Notes: generated from the letters alone by a model not told the origin. Counted from the stretch's first letter, positions 48,112 to 57,758 are shown. The stretch is 64,000 bases of DNA from Haloplanus ruber (GCF_024494725.1 NZ_JANHDK010000002.1:1-64000), one strand, 5' to 3'. Program-made: numbers and translations.

Positions 48112-48123
48112 GATAAATATTAG
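48112..48123 (+). promoter_or_regulatory. TATA box of the thiDN transcript
   Basis: GATAAATATTAG is a near-ideal haloarchaeal TATA element. It is about 27 bases upstream of an ATG at 48142, so transcription should begin at that codon, not at the thiDN start 65 bases further on. No TPP riboswitch fold is recognisable in the short leader. Confidence 0.65.
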
Positions 48124-48141
48124 CTCGTAATAGTCGACACT

Positions 48142-48210
48142 ATGGCACCGACACTCGGTACGGAGCCGTCTCGTGTGCAGCCGGCGCGGACGCTCGGGAG
48201 GACGAGATGA
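48142..48210 (+). CDS. Putative 22-codon leader ORF overlapping thiDN
   Basis: The first ATG after the strong TATA box opens 22 codons (basic, no clear motif: [11 protein letters not shown]...) ending in a TGA whose first two bases are the last two of the thiDN ATG (ATGA at 48207-48210). A ribosome starting leaderlessly here would terminate on the thiDN start, so thiDN may be translated by reinitiation. Whether the peptide is functional is unknown. The alternative is that transcription starts further downstream. Confidence 0.4.
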   Translation: MAPTLGTEPSRVQPARTLGRTR

Positions 48211-49619
48211 CCCGTCGTCGTGCGCCCGTCTCACCGCCCGTCGCGCTTACTATCGCCGGAAGCGACTCCGGTGGTGGCGCGGGAATCCAAGCGGATCTGA
48301 AGACCATGGAAGCCCACGGCGTCTTCGGCACGTCGGTCGTCACTGCGGTGACGGCACAAAACACCGTCGGCGTCGAGCGCTCGCACGTCCTGCCCGCCGA
48401 AGAGATTCGCGCCCAGTACGACGCCGTCGCCGGCGACTTCGACCTCGGAGCGGTGAAGACGGGGATGTTGGCGACCGACTCCGTGATCGATCTAGTGGCC
48501 GAGCAGGTAGGCAACGCCGACGCGCCGGTCGTCGTCGACCCGGTGATGGTCGCCGCAAGCGGTGATCGCCTGCTCGATCCGGACGCCGAGGCGGCCTACG
48601 AGTCACTCGTCGCCGAGGCGACGCTCGTCACGCCGAACGCCGACGAGGCGGCGGTGTTGACGGGGACCGAGCCGACCGACCGGGAAGGCGCCCGAGAGGC
48701 CGGCGAGACGCTGGTGTCGATGGGCGCCGACGCCGCACTCGTCAAGGGCGGCCACGTCGGCGACGGCGGGGCGGTGACGGATACGCTCGTCAGCACGCTC
48801 CCGGACGGTGAGCCGACGGTCCGGCGGTTCGAACACCCGCGGATCGACACCGACGCCACCCACGGCTCGGGCTGTACGCTGTCGAGTGCGGTGGCCGCCC
48901 ACCTCGCCCACGGCGAGACGCTCGACTACGCCGTCGAGGCGGCGACGGCGTTCATGGAGCGAGCGATCCGGTACGGCCTCGCCGTGGGCGAGGGCCCGGG
49001 TGCGGTCCACCACCTCGCCGCACTCCGGGAGGCGGCCGACCGACACCGGACCATGACCGACGTGGCCGAAGTCGTCGAAGCGTTCGTCGACCGGGACGTC
49101 TCGCGGCTCATCCCCGAGGTGGGGATGAACGTCGTCGGCGCCACGGAGTACGCCGAGGCGGTCGGTGAGACGGCCGCCGTCGAGGGCCGCATCACGCGCA
49201 CACTCTCGGGGGCGGCGCCGAACCGCGGCGTGCGACTCGGCGCGTCGAGTCACGTCGCCCGCTTCCTGCTGGCGGCCCGGGAGTTCGACCCCGACCTTCG
49301 CTTTGCCGTCAACTGCCGGTTCGACGACGCAGTCGAGGCGGCGACGAGCGAGTTGGACGGGCCGGTGACGGCGTACGACCGCGACGCCGAACCCGACGAG
49401 GCAAGCGGGACGATGGGCTGGGGCGCCCGGCGGGCGTTCGGCGCCGTCGACGCCGATGATCCGACGCCGGCGGCTGTCCTCGACCGCGGCGCCGTCGGGA
49501 AGGAGGCCATCGTGAAGGTGGTCGCCGAGACGCCCGAACGACTGGGCGAGCGCGTGTTCACGCTGCTGGACGCCGTCGAACGGCATTCTGCCGGCGGTCA
49601 GCCGGGGACAGGCGAGTGA
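48207..49619 (+). CDS. thiDN: Bifunctional HMP kinase / thiamine-phosphate synthase (ThiD-ThiN)
   Basis: A 470-residue fusion for thiamine biosynthesis. Residues 1 to about 270 are ThiD, which phosphorylates hydroxymethylpyrimidine twice ([55 protein letters not shown]). The C-terminal 190 residues are ThiN, which in Archaea couples HMP-PP to the thiazole phosphate in place of ThiE ([56 protein letters not shown]). Regulation in haloarchaea usually goes through ThiR-type factors. The start sits in the ATGA overlap with the leader ORF. Confidence 0.95.
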   Translation: MTRRRAPVSPPVALTIAGSDSGGGAGIQADLKTMEAHGVFGTSVVTAVTAQNTVGVERSHVLPAEEIRAQYDAVAGDFDLGAVKTGMLATDSVIDLVAEQVGNADAPVVVDPVMVAASGDRLLDPDAEAAYESLVAEATLVTPNADEAAVLTGTEPTDREGAREAGETLVSMGADAALVKGGHVGDGGAVTDTLVSTLPDGEPTVRRFEHPRIDTDATHGSGCTLSSAVAAHLAHGETLDYAVEAATAFMERAIRYGLAVGEGPGAVHHLAALREAADRHRTMTDVAEVVEAFVDRDVSRLIPEVGMNVVGATEYAEAVGETAAVEGRITRTLSGAAPNRGVRLGASSHVARFLLAAREFDPDLRFAVNCRFDDAVEAATSELDGPVTAYDRDAEPDEASGTMGWGARRAFGAVDADDPTPAAVLDRGAVGKEAIVKVVAETPERLGERVFTLLDAVERHSAGGQPGTGE

Positions 49620-49692
49620 GGACCGACGGGCGGGGGCGTCGCCGGCGGCCGCGACCCACAGTGTTTTAGCCGACGACGGTCCGGATGGGAGT

Positions 49693-52305
49693 ATGACCGC
49701 CGATGGCATCGTCGGAGAGTTTCTCGCCCTGAAGGCGGAGACCGACGCCGATCTGCTGGCGATGCAGTGTGGCGACTTCTACGAGTTCTTCGCGGAGGAC
49801 GCGGAGTTCGTCGGGGACGAACTCGATCTGAAGGTCTCGGAGAAGTCCTCGCACGGCTCGACGTATCCGATGGCGGGAGTGCCGGTCGACGACCTCACCC
49901 CCTATCTGAAGGCGCTCGTCGAGCGTGGCTACCGCGTCGCCGTCGCGGACCAGTACGAGACCGACGACGGCCACGCTCGCGAGATCACCCGGATCGTCAC
50001 GCCCGGAACCTTACTGGAGACGACGGACCCAACCGCCCAGTTCCTAGCGGCTGTCGTCGACGTCGACGACCGCTACGGTCTCGCGCTCGCAGACGTGACC
50101 ACGGGAGAGTTTCTGGTGACGACGACGGCTTCGGCCGCGGAAGTGGAGGCCGAACTCCACCGATTCGACCCCGCAGAGGTGTTGCCGGGGCCGACCGTCC
50201 GCGACGACGCCCTGTTGGACCGGGGAGAGACAACCGCGCCGGTGATCGACTACGACGACGCCGCCTTCGCTCCGGGGCGGGCCGAGCGCCGACTGCGCGA
50301 TCACTTCGGGGCGGGCGCCCTCGACAGCGTCGGCCTCGCGGATCGAGCGGGCGTCGCCGCCGCGGGCGCCGTCCTCGCGTACGTCGAGGAGACGGGCGTG
50401 GGCGTCCTCGACGCGTTAACGCGACTGGGGACCTACGACACCGGCGACCACCTCGACCTGGACGCGACGACACAGCGCAACCTCGAACTCACGGAGACGA
50501 TGCACGGGGAACGCGAGGGGTCGCTCCTGGCGACGGTGGATCACACGGTGACGAGTGCCGGAGGGCGTCGCCTCCGGGAGTGGCTCACCCGCCCCCGCCG
50601 CGACCGGGACGTGATCGACCGCCGAATCGACAGCGTGGCGGCGCTCGTCGAGGCGGCCCTCGCTCGCGACCGGGTGCGGGAGGTGCTCGACGACGCCTAC
50701 GACCTCGAACGCCTGGCCGCGCGGGCGACCAGCGGGAGCGCGGACGCGACGGACCTACTGTCGATCCGCGACACCCTCGATGTTCTCCCAGCCCTCGGCG
50801 AGGCGGTGGCGGACTCCCGGCTGGAGGACTCGCCGTTGCCGGCCATCGTCGACCGCCCGAACCGGGAGCGTGCGGCGTCGCTGCGGGCTGAACTTGACGC
50901 CGCGCTCGCCCCCGACCCGCCGGGAACGGTCACCGAGGGGGGCCTCTTCCAACGCGGCTACGACGACGAACTCGACGACCTGATCGACCGCTACGAGGCG
51001 GCCCGGGAGTGGCTCGATGGCCTCGCCGACCGCGAGAAGGCACGGACGGGGATCACCCACCTGCAGGTCGACCGCAACAAGACCGACGGCTACTACATCC
51101 AGGTCGGGAACTCCGAGACCGACGCCGTCCCCGAGTCGTACCGGGAGATCAAGACGCTGAAGAACTCGAAGCGGTACACCACCGACGAGTTGGCCGAGCG
51201 GGAACGCGAGGTGTTGCGACTGGAGGAAGCCCGCGGCGACCTAGAGTACGACCTCTTCTGTGAGCTACGGGAACGGGTGGCAGACCACACCGAACTCCTG
51301 CAGGACGTGGGGCGAACACTGGCGACGGTCGATGCCCTCGCCTCGCTGGCGACCCACGCCGCGAGCCACGACTGGACGCGGCCGGAAGTGGTCGCCCCCG
51401 GACCGCTGGTCGTTGAGGCCGGCCGTCATCCGGTCGTCGAGACGACGACGGACTTCGTTCCCAACGACCTCCACCTGGATACGGACCGCGGGTTTCTGCT
51501 GGTCACCGGGCCGAATATGAGCGGGAAGTCGACGTACATGCGCCAGGCGGCGCTGATAACCCTGCTGGCACAGGCGGGGAGTTTCGTCCCCGCACGGGCC
51601 GCGACGGTGGGCGTCGTCGACGGCATCTACACCCGGGTCGGCGCCCTCGACGAACTCGCAGGCGGGCGGTCGACGTTCATGGTCGAGATGGAGGAGTTGA
51701 GCAACATCCTCCACTCGGCAACCGAGGAGTCGCTGGTCGTCCTCGACGAGGTGGGCCGGGGGACGGCGACGTACGACGGCATCTCCATTGCGTGGGCGAC
51801 GACAGAGTACATCCACAACGAGGTGGGCTGTAAGTGTCTCTTTGCCACTCACTATCACGAACTGACGACACTCGCCGACCACCTGCCACGGGTCGAGAAC
51901 GTTCACGTTGCCGTCGCGGGCGACGGCGGCGACGACGGCGACATCACGTTTCTCCGGACCGTCGAGGACGGGCCGACCGACCGGAGCTACGGCGTCCACG
52001 TCGCGGACCTGGCGGGCGTCCCCGATCCGGTCGTCGAGCGGTCCCGAGACGTACTCGACCGCTTGCGCGAGGACCGCGCCATCGAGGCCCGCGGCGCCGG
52101 AACGAGCGACGGGACGACACAGGCCGTCTTCGACCTCGGCTCGGGTGACTTCCAGCGCACCGAGGAGGACGACGAGGAGCCACTCGATCCGGCCACGGAG
52201 TCGGTCCTCGCGGAACTGCAGGAGACGAGCGTCGCGGAGACGTCACCGGTCGACCTCATGGCGCGAGTCCGCGAGTGGCAGGGCCGACTCGACGGCGAGG
52301 AGTGA
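49693..52305 (+). CDS. mutS: DNA mismatch repair protein MutS
   Basis: An 870-residue MutS1-type protein. The N-terminal mismatch-reading motif is present (QCGDFYEFF), as are the clamp and lever region and the Walker A GPNMSGKSTYMRQ, Walker B VVLDEVGRGTATYDG and the FATHYHELTTL helix. It recognises mismatches and recruits MutL, encoded 1.7 kb downstream. GTGTTTTAG near 49660-49668 is about 28 bases before the ATG. The C-terminus is typical. Confidence 0.97.
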   Translation: MTADGIVGEFLALKAETDADLLAMQCGDFYEFFAEDAEFVGDELDLKVSEKSSHGSTYPMAGVPVDDLTPYLKALVERGYRVAVADQYETDDGHAREITRIVTPGTLLETTDPTAQFLAAVVDVDDRYGLALADVTTGEFLVTTTASAAEVEAELHRFDPAEVLPGPTVRDDALLDRGETTAPVIDYDDAAFAPGRAERRLRDHFGAGALDSVGLADRAGVAAAGAVLAYVEETGVGVLDALTRLGTYDTGDHLDLDATTQRNLELTETMHGEREGSLLATVDHTVTSAGGRRLREWLTRPRRDRDVIDRRIDSVAALVEAALARDRVREVLDDAYDLERLAARATSGSADATDLLSIRDTLDVLPALGEAVADSRLEDSPLPAIVDRPNRERAASLRAELDAALAPDPPGTVTEGGLFQRGYDDELDDLIDRYEAAREWLDGLADREKARTGITHLQVDRNKTDGYYIQVGNSETDAVPESYREIKTLKNSKRYTTDELAEREREVLRLEEARGDLEYDLFCELRERVADHTELLQDVGRTLATVDALASLATHAASHDWTRPEVVAPGPLVVEAGRHPVVETTTDFVPNDLHLDTDRGFLLVTGPNMSGKSTYMRQAALITLLAQAGSFVPARAATVGVVDGIYTRVGALDELAGGRSTFMVEMEELSNILHSATEESLVVLDEVGRGTATYDGISIAWATTEYIHNEVGCKCLFATHYHELTTLADHLPRVENVHVAVAGDGGDDGDITFLRTVEDGPTDRSYGVHVADLAGVPDPVVERSRDVLDRLREDRAIEARGAGTSDGTTQAVFDLGSGDFQRTEEDDEEPLDPATESVLAELQETSVAETSPVDLMARVREWQGRLDGEE

Positions 52306-52400
52306 CCGTCACCCGCGTTCGGGGCGAAGGGCTGTCCCCGAATCCGGGTGCTCCTTCCGGTTGAGACACCTATTTCCGCCGGGACAGCGATAGTAGTGGT

Positions 52401-52991
52401 ATGGCATCAGTCATCGTCGTTGGCGGCGGTCCCGCCGGCCTGAGTGCGGCACTGTTCGCGGCGAAAAACGGTCTCGATACGACGGTGTTCGACACCGACG
52501 AGACGTGGATGCACAAGGCCCACCTGTTCAACTACCCCGGCATCGGCTCCATCGGCGGGGCGGAGTTCGTGGGCGTGACGCGCCAGCAGGTCGACGACTT
52601 CGGTGTCGACCGCCGGCAGGGCGAGGAAGTGACGGCCGTCGCCGAGAGCGATGACGGCTTCGCCGTGACGACCGAGGACGGCGACCACGAGGCGGACTAT
52701 CTGGTCCTGGCGACGGGTGCCGACCGGAGTCTCGCGACCGACCTCGGCTGTGCGACGGACGACGACGGCGTCGTCGAGGTGGGTGTCGAGATGGAGACGA
52801 GCGTCGCGGACGCCTACGCCACGGGCGCGATGGTCCGGGCCGAGGAGTGGCAGGCGGTCATCGCGGCGGGCGACGGCGCGGCGGCGGCGCTGAACATCCT
52901 GAGCAAGGAGAAAGGCGAACATTACCACGACTTCGACGTGCCCGCGGACGCGACGGCGGCGTTCGGCGCGATGGTCGACGACGAGAGCTGA
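52401..52991 (+). CDS. Short FAD-dependent oxidoreductase (thioredoxin-reductase-like)
   Basis: A 196-residue flavoprotein. The FAD-binding motif VVGGGPAGLSAALFAAKNG opens the protein and a second FAD site, VEMETSVADAYATGAMVRAE, closes it. The NAD(P)-binding domain and the redox CxxC of thioredoxin reductase are missing, and the only Cys is outside such a motif. This is a minimal single-domain form, about half normal length, common in haloarchaea. The electron donor is unclear. CCTATTTCC near 52370 is about 27 bases upstream. It lies between mutS and mutL. Confidence 0.82.
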   Translation: MASVIVVGGGPAGLSAALFAAKNGLDTTVFDTDETWMHKAHLFNYPGIGSIGGAEFVGVTRQQVDDFGVDRRQGEEVTAVAESDDGFAVTTEDGDHEADYLVLATGADRSLATDLGCATDDDGVVEVGVEMETSVADAYATGAMVRAEEWQAVIAAGDGAAAALNILSKEKGEHYHDFDVPADATAAFGAMVDDES

Positions 52992-53045
52992 TCTCGGCCA
53001 CGTGCGGGGCGAACGTACAAACCGTCGGCGTCCCAACGGGTGTCT

Positions 53046-53399
53046 ATGTCCGCACTCGCCGACGAACCGTGTGAAGCCTGCACCAGCGACGACGAACCGC
53101 TGACCGACGAGGAGTACGCGGAGTATCTGGCCGACCTCCGAGGGGACGTCTGGGAGGTCGTCGACGACCACCATCTGCTCGCCCGCTACGAGTTCGAGGA
53201 CTTCAGAGACGCCCTGGAGTTCACCTACGAGATCGGCGAACTCGCCGAAGAGGAGTGGCACCACCCCGATATCGCGCTCGCGTGGGGTGAAGTCGAGGTG
53301 GAGATGTGGACCCACAAGATCGACGGCCTCCACAAGACCGACTTCGTGATGGCGGCGCGGATGGACCGCATCTACGAGGGGTACGAGCCGACGGAGTGA
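53046..53399 (+). CDS. Pterin-4a-carbinolamine dehydratase
   Basis: A 117-residue enzyme of the PCD/DCoH family that dehydrates 4a-hydroxytetrahydrobiopterin. The key active-site motif is [20 protein letters not shown], with the paired histidines and a following strand; [20 protein letters not shown] matches the N-terminal helix. No phenylalanine hydroxylase is visible nearby, so the substrate may be a folate-like or molybdopterin-related pterin. TACAAACCG near 53017 is about 29 bases before the ATG at 53046, which is preferred to a GTG two codons earlier. Confidence 0.9.
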   Translation: MSALADEPCEACTSDDEPLTDEEYAEYLADLRGDVWEVVDDHHLLARYEFEDFRDALEFTYEIGELAEEEWHHPDIALAWGEVEVEMWTHKIDGLHKTDFVMAARMDRIYEGYEPTE

Positions 53400-53457
53400 T
53401 CGGAGCGGGACCCGACGGAGTCCAAGCCCTTATGCGTCCCACGGCACTGAATCGAAC

Positions 53458-53925
53458 ATGACGATTTCTACCGGCGATTCGGTCACCATCGCGTACACCG
53501 GTCGCCTCGACGACGGGACGGTCTTCGACACCACCGACGAGTCGGTCGCCGCGGAGACCGGCCTCCTCGAGGAGCAACCGGAGCGTGAGTTCGAACCGCT
53601 CACCGTCGAGGTGGGCGAGGGCAACCTCATCGAGGGGATGGAACAGGGCCTGCTGGGTCTCGAAGCGGGCGACTCCGAGACCATCACGGTGCCCCCGGAG
53701 GAGGCCTACGGCGAGGCCGACGGCGACAGCGTCCGCGAGTTCGAGCCCGCACAGTTCGAGGAAATGGTCGGTCAGGACCCCGCCGAAGGACTGCAGGTTC
53801 GCGCACAGGGCGGTGCAGTGGGCACCGTCGTCGAAGTGAGCGCAGACGTCGTGCGAGTCGACTTCGAACACCCGCTGGCGGGCGAGACGCTGACCTTCGA
53901 CATCGACGTCATCGACGTCGAATAG
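53458..53925 (+). CDS. FKBP-type peptidyl-prolyl isomerase (SlyD-like)
   Basis: A 155-residue archaeal FKBP. The core is VTIAYTGRLDDGTVFDTTDE and LIEGMEQGLLGLEAGDSETI, with the IF (insert-in-flap) domain PPEEAYGEADGDSVREFEPA and HPLAGETLTFDIDV at the end. It catalyses prolyl cis-trans isomerisation and acts as a folding helper. There is no His-rich metal tail. CCTTATGCG at about 53428 is a likely TATA box. It lies in the mutS-mutL interval on the same strand. Confidence 0.95.
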   Translation: MTISTGDSVTIAYTGRLDDGTVFDTTDESVAAETGLLEEQPEREFEPLTVEVGEGNLIEGMEQGLLGLEAGDSETITVPPEEAYGEADGDSVREFEPAQFEEMVGQDPAEGLQVRAQGGAVGTVVEVSADVVRVDFEHPLAGETLTFDIDVIDVE

Positions 53926-53980
53926 CTGGGTCGGCGGCCGGCACCGTGGCGTTGATGTCCCTTCCTCCCGACTATCGAGC

Positions 53981-56113
53981 GTGAGCGAGACGCCGACCAT
54001 CCACGCACTCGACGACGCGACGGTCCGACGCATCGCCGCCGGCGAGGTGGTCGAGCGTCCGGCGAGCGTCGTGAAGGAACTGTTCGAGAACAGCCTCGAC
54101 GCCGACGCCTCCCGGATCACCGTCGCCGTCGAAGGCGGTGGCGTCGAAGGACTCCGCGTCCGCGACGACGGGGTCGGAATGACCGCAGCGGACCTCGAAC
54201 GGGCGGTCGAGGAACATACGACGAGCAAGATCACGGGAAGTGACGACCTCGACCGGGTGGGGACGCTCGGATTCCGTGGCGAGGCGCTACACACCATCGG
54301 CGCGGTGTCGCGGCTGACGATCCGGTCGCGTCCCCAATCCGGCGGGCGCGGACACGAACTCACCGTCGAGGGCGGGACCGCCGGCGAGGTCACCCCGTCG
54401 GGCTGTCCGCCGGGGACGGTCGTCGAAGTCGAGGATCTGTTCTACAACACGCCGGCCAGACGGAAGTTCCTCAAGGCGGAGACGACGGAGTTCGACCACG
54501 TCAACCGGGTGGTGACCCAGTACGCCCTCGCCAACCCCGAGGTGGCGACGACCCTCGAACACGACGGCCGCGAGGTGTTCGCCACCGAAGGGGCGGGCGA
54601 CCTTGAATCGACCATCCTGGCGGTCTACGGCCGCGAGGTGGCGTCGTCGATGATCGACGTATCGGCCGAGCCGTCGGGGCCTCTCAACTCGGTGTCGGGG
54701 CTGGTGAGTCACCCCGAGACGACGCGGGCAGGGCGGGAGTACCTCTCGACGTTCGTCAACGGCCGGTACGTCACCGCGGGGACGCTCCGCGAGGCCGTCC
54801 TCGACGCCTACGGCGGACAACTCGCGACCGACCGGTACCCCTTTGCCGTCCTCTTCGTCGCGGTGCCGCCCGACGCCGTCGACGTGAACGTCCACCCCCG
54901 GAAGATGGAAGTTCGGTTCGACGACGAGGCGGGCGTCCGCGAGGCGGTGACGACGGCCGTCCGCGAGGCGCTCTTAGACGAGGGGCTGGTCCGCTCGACG
55001 GCCCCGCGGGGACGCTCCGCGCCCGCGGAGACCGAAATCGACCCGTCGTCACCGGATCGGGAGGTCGTCGGCGGCGAGGCGGTCGAGGCCGCCGATTCCG
55101 ACCCCGGCCCGGACGACGACGCGGACGAGCCTCCGGCGACGCCGAGCGGCGACGACTCGGCGGTCGCAGGCGGCCCGACGGAGGTCGAGTCGACGGACGA
55201 CGGTGACCTGACGGGAACGGAACGCGACGCGACTCCGGACGCCGACGAGTCGACCCGGGCGGCCACCCTGGACGAGGTGCCGTCGAGCGACGCCACGGGG
55301 ACACGCGAGAGCGACGAGACAGGGCCGGTCGACGACGAACGGGGGGCAGAGAGCGAACGCGACGGCGAGGGGGCCGGCTCCGGGGACTCGACGACCGACC
55401 GCAGCGCAGGCGGCGAGTGGCGCACCACGGAGGTTCGCCCGCCGAGCGAACAGCGGACGCTCGACGGGGAACGTGCGGCGCCGGACCGCGCGTTCAACCG
55501 CCTGCCCGCGATGCGGGTGCTCGGGCAGTACGACGACACGTACCTCGTCGCGGAGACGCCCGACGGCCTGGTGTTGATCGACCAGCACGCGGCCGACGAG
55601 CGGATCAACTACGAGCGCCTGCGCGCCGAGATGGAGGGCGAGACGCCGACGCAGGCGCTCGCCGAACCGGTGGACCTCGAACTCACGGCCCGGGAGGACG
55701 AGCTGTTCGGTCGCTTCCGCGAGGCGCTGGCGGCACTCGGCTTCCACGCGGAGCAGGCGGGCGAGCACACCGTCGAGGTGCGGACAGTCCCGACGGTGTT
55801 CGACGCAGCGCTCGACCCGTCGCTACTGCGGGACGCGCTGACGGGATTCGCGACGGGGGCGGCGTCGGCAGGGGAGACTGTCGACGCCGTGGCCGACTCG
55901 CTGCTCGCTGATCTGGCCTGTTACCCGTCGATCACGGGCAACACGTCGCTCACGGAGGGATCGGTCGTCGACCTCCTCGACGCGCTCGACGACTGCGAGA
56001 ACCCCTTCGCCTGCCCGCACGGGCGGCCGGTCGTCGTCTCATTCGACCGCGAGGAGATCACCGACCGATTCGAGCGCGACTACCCGGGTCACGGCGGCAG
56101 ACGCGCCGAGTGA
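53981..56113 (+). CDS. mutL: DNA mismatch repair protein MutL
   Basis: A 710-residue MutL from a GTG. ATPase motifs: IAAGEVVERPASVVKELFEN, DDGVGMTAADL and GFRGEALHTIGAVSRL. A disordered acidic linker covers about residues 345-500. The C-terminal domain keeps the endonuclease motif DQHAADERINYE and ends with ACYPSITGNTSLTEG and CPHGRPVVVSF, so this MutL should nick DNA as in organisms lacking MutH. The linker is longer and more acidic than in mesophiles, as is usual for halophiles. Tandem with mutS, three genes apart. Confidence 0.97.
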   Translation: MSETPTIHALDDATVRRIAAGEVVERPASVVKELFENSLDADASRITVAVEGGGVEGLRVRDDGVGMTAADLERAVEEHTTSKITGSDDLDRVGTLGFRGEALHTIGAVSRLTIRSRPQSGGRGHELTVEGGTAGEVTPSGCPPGTVVEVEDLFYNTPARRKFLKAETTEFDHVNRVVTQYALANPEVATTLEHDGREVFATEGAGDLESTILAVYGREVASSMIDVSAEPSGPLNSVSGLVSHPETTRAGREYLSTFVNGRYVTAGTLREAVLDAYGGQLATDRYPFAVLFVAVPPDAVDVNVHPRKMEVRFDDEAGVREAVTTAVREALLDEGLVRSTAPRGRSAPAETEIDPSSPDREVVGGEAVEAADSDPGPDDDADEPPATPSGDDSAVAGGPTEVESTDDGDLTGTERDATPDADESTRAATLDEVPSSDATGTRESDETGPVDDERGAESERDGEGAGSGDSTTDRSAGGEWRTTEVRPPSEQRTLDGERAAPDRAFNRLPAMRVLGQYDDTYLVAETPDGLVLIDQHAADERINYERLRAEMEGETPTQALAEPVDLELTAREDELFGRFREALAALGFHAEQAGEHTVEVRTVPTVFDAALDPSLLRDALTGFATGAASAGETVDAVADSLLADLACYPSITGNTSLTEGSVVDLLDALDDCENPFACPHGRPVVVSFDREEITDRFERDYPGHGGRRAE

Positions 56114-56165
56114 TCGACTGACGGAGCGTGCGTAGCTTTTTGCGTCGGTCGGCCGAAATGCGGCC

Positions 56166-57107
56166 GTGACGGATCTGGTTACCGTCGGTGACGCCACCCT
56201 TCGGTTCTCGCCGCCACGGGGCGAACGCATCGAGACGGCGGCCGGCTTCGACGCCCACGTCGGCGGCCCCGAGAGCAACGTCGCCGTCGCGGCGACGACG
56301 CTCGGCCTCGACGCCGCGTGGCTGTCGAAACTGCCGGACACGCCACTCGGACGACGGGTCGTCGGCGAACTGCGTCGTCACGGCGTCCGGACGGGCGTCG
56401 TCTGGGCAGGGTCCGGGCGAGCGTCGACGGCGTTCGTCGAGCGTGGCGGGGCGGCCGGCGCGCGGACGGTTCCCGACCGCGACGGCGCTGCCGTCGCCAC
56501 GGCCGCCGCCGAGGACCTCCCGCTTGGGGTGGTCCGGGAGGCCAACACCCTGTTCGTCAGCGGGGCCACACCCGCCCGGTCGGAGACACTCTTGGAGACG
56601 ACAGCGACCCTGTTCTCGGTCGCCGGCGAGGCAGACACGACACGGGCCTTCGACACGCGCTTCGGCGCGACAGGGCTAGACGCCGACCAAGCCCGCGACC
56701 TGTACGACCATCTCCTCGACGATGTGGACGTACTCGTAGTCGACGAGGCGGACGCCGAGGCGGTCTTTGGCCTCGACGGCGACGTAGTGCCCGCCGCCCA
56801 CAACCTCCGGACGCGATACGACTGCACGACGGTGGTCGTCACCCGCAAGGAGTACCGCCACCCGACGGTCGGCCTCCACGGTGGGGAGATACACGAGGTG
56901 TCGCCGTTCGCCGTGGAGACACGCGACCCCGCGGGTGTCCACGACGCGTTCGTCGGCGGCTTCCTCGCCGGGCGACAGCGGAACACGAGCGTGAAGGAGG
57001 CGCTGCGCCAGGGGGCGGCGACGGCGGCGCTCAAGCGAACCATCGTGGGGGATGTCGTCGTCGGATCGCCGGACGATGTGGCGGCGATCCGCGACGACCG
57101 GGAGTGA
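56166..57107 (+). CDS. PfkB-family carbohydrate kinase
   Basis: A 313-residue ribokinase/2-keto-3-deoxygluconate kinase-type protein from a GTG. The N-terminal GGPESNVAVAATTLGLDAAW and the C-terminal catalytic block PAGVHDAFVGGFLAGR are visible. The usual GAGD anion hole reads GVHD, with the catalytic Asp kept; similar GxHD forms occur in haloarchaeal KDG kinases. The substrate cannot be fixed; a keto-deoxy-sugar is likely. AGCTTTTTG at about 56133-56141 is about 29 bases upstream. No sugar genes lie next to it. Confidence 0.85.
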   Translation: MTDLVTVGDATLRFSPPRGERIETAAGFDAHVGGPESNVAVAATTLGLDAAWLSKLPDTPLGRRVVGELRRHGVRTGVVWAGSGRASTAFVERGGAAGARTVPDRDGAAVATAAAEDLPLGVVREANTLFVSGATPARSETLLETTATLFSVAGEADTTRAFDTRFGATGLDADQARDLYDHLLDDVDVLVVDEADAEAVFGLDGDVVPAAHNLRTRYDCTTVVVTRKEYRHPTVGLHGGEIHEVSPFAVETRDPAGVHDAFVGGFLAGRQRNTSVKEALRQGAATAALKRTIVGDVVVGSPDDVAAIRDDRE

Positions 57108-57250
57108 TAGCAAAGAGTGACAGCAGTCGCGGCCGGCCGGCGCCCCGGTCGGGGAACTCGGGGCGAGGCCGGTGCGAAGCGTCGGTCGGGTCGGGGAGAC
57201 GCGATGCGGGGACCGACGCCACCGGCACACGGGGAGAGGTCCGGAGGGCG

Positions 57251-57308
57251 TCGGCATCTGAACGTACTGTCGCTGACAACATAAATCCATCAGAGAGTCA
57301 GATGCCGA
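57251..57308. repeat. 11-bp inverted repeat with a 36-bp spacer
   Basis: TCGGCATCTGA (57251-57261) and TCAGATGCCGA (57298-57308) are exact reverse complements. They lie between the PfkB gene and the Rieske gene, the right arm just before the Rieske promoter. They could form a hairpin ending the PfkB transcript or act as paired operator half-sites. The rest of the 246-base gap shows no gene. Confidence 0.6.
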
Positions 57309-57353
57309 TTTTAGTCTCGACAACCCTTTTTCACCCCGGAACGGAGGGCAGCC

Positions 57354-57734
57354 ATGACCGAAGAGGGAGCGACCGACGGGCATCGCATCGCCCCGGTCGA
57401 GGACCTGCCCGACGGCGGGACCGCCCGGTTCGAGGCGACCGCCGGGCGACGACAGATCGAGGGAATCCTGAAACGCGACGGGACGGCGGTCGTGGGCTAC
57501 CGCAATAGCTGTCCACACGAGCCAGAGGTGAAACTCGACCGGGGGCTTGGCGCACTCGTCGACGGCGACCAACTCGTCTGTCACAAACACGGCGCGCGCT
57601 TCGACTGTGCGGACGGGTACTGTACCCGCGGGCCGCCGAGAGGCCGGTCGCTCGACACCATCGAGGTGACCGTCCGCGACGGGACGGTATTTCTGACCGA
57701 CGAGCGATTCGACGGCGGCCGCCGGATAGACTGA
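57354..57734 (+). CDS. Rieske [2Fe-2S] ferredoxin-like protein
   Basis: A 126-residue single-domain soluble Rieske protein. The cluster ligands are in NSCPHEPEVKLDRG (Cys-x-His) and QLVCHKHGARFDCADGYCT (Cys-x2-His). There is no transmembrane helix, so it is not the bc-complex subunit but a small electron carrier, as in ring-hydroxylating systems or nitrite reductase small subunits. ACCCTTTTTC near 57322-57331 is about 27 bases upstream. No partner oxygenase is adjacent. Confidence 0.92.
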   Translation: MTEEGATDGHRIAPVEDLPDGGTARFEATAGRRQIEGILKRDGTAVVGYRNSCPHEPEVKLDRGLGALVDGDQLVCHKHGARFDCADGYCTRGPPRGRSLDTIEVTVRDGTVFLTDERFDGGRRID

Positions 57735-57758
57735 CGGACAGTCTTCGAGTACAGGGGT

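Noticed and set aside
48038-48206. Possible TPP riboswitch upstream of thiDN
   Set aside because: No conserved TPP-riboswitch core is recognisable in a leader of only about 65 bases, and haloarchaea are known to use a protein regulator (ThiR) for thiamine genes.
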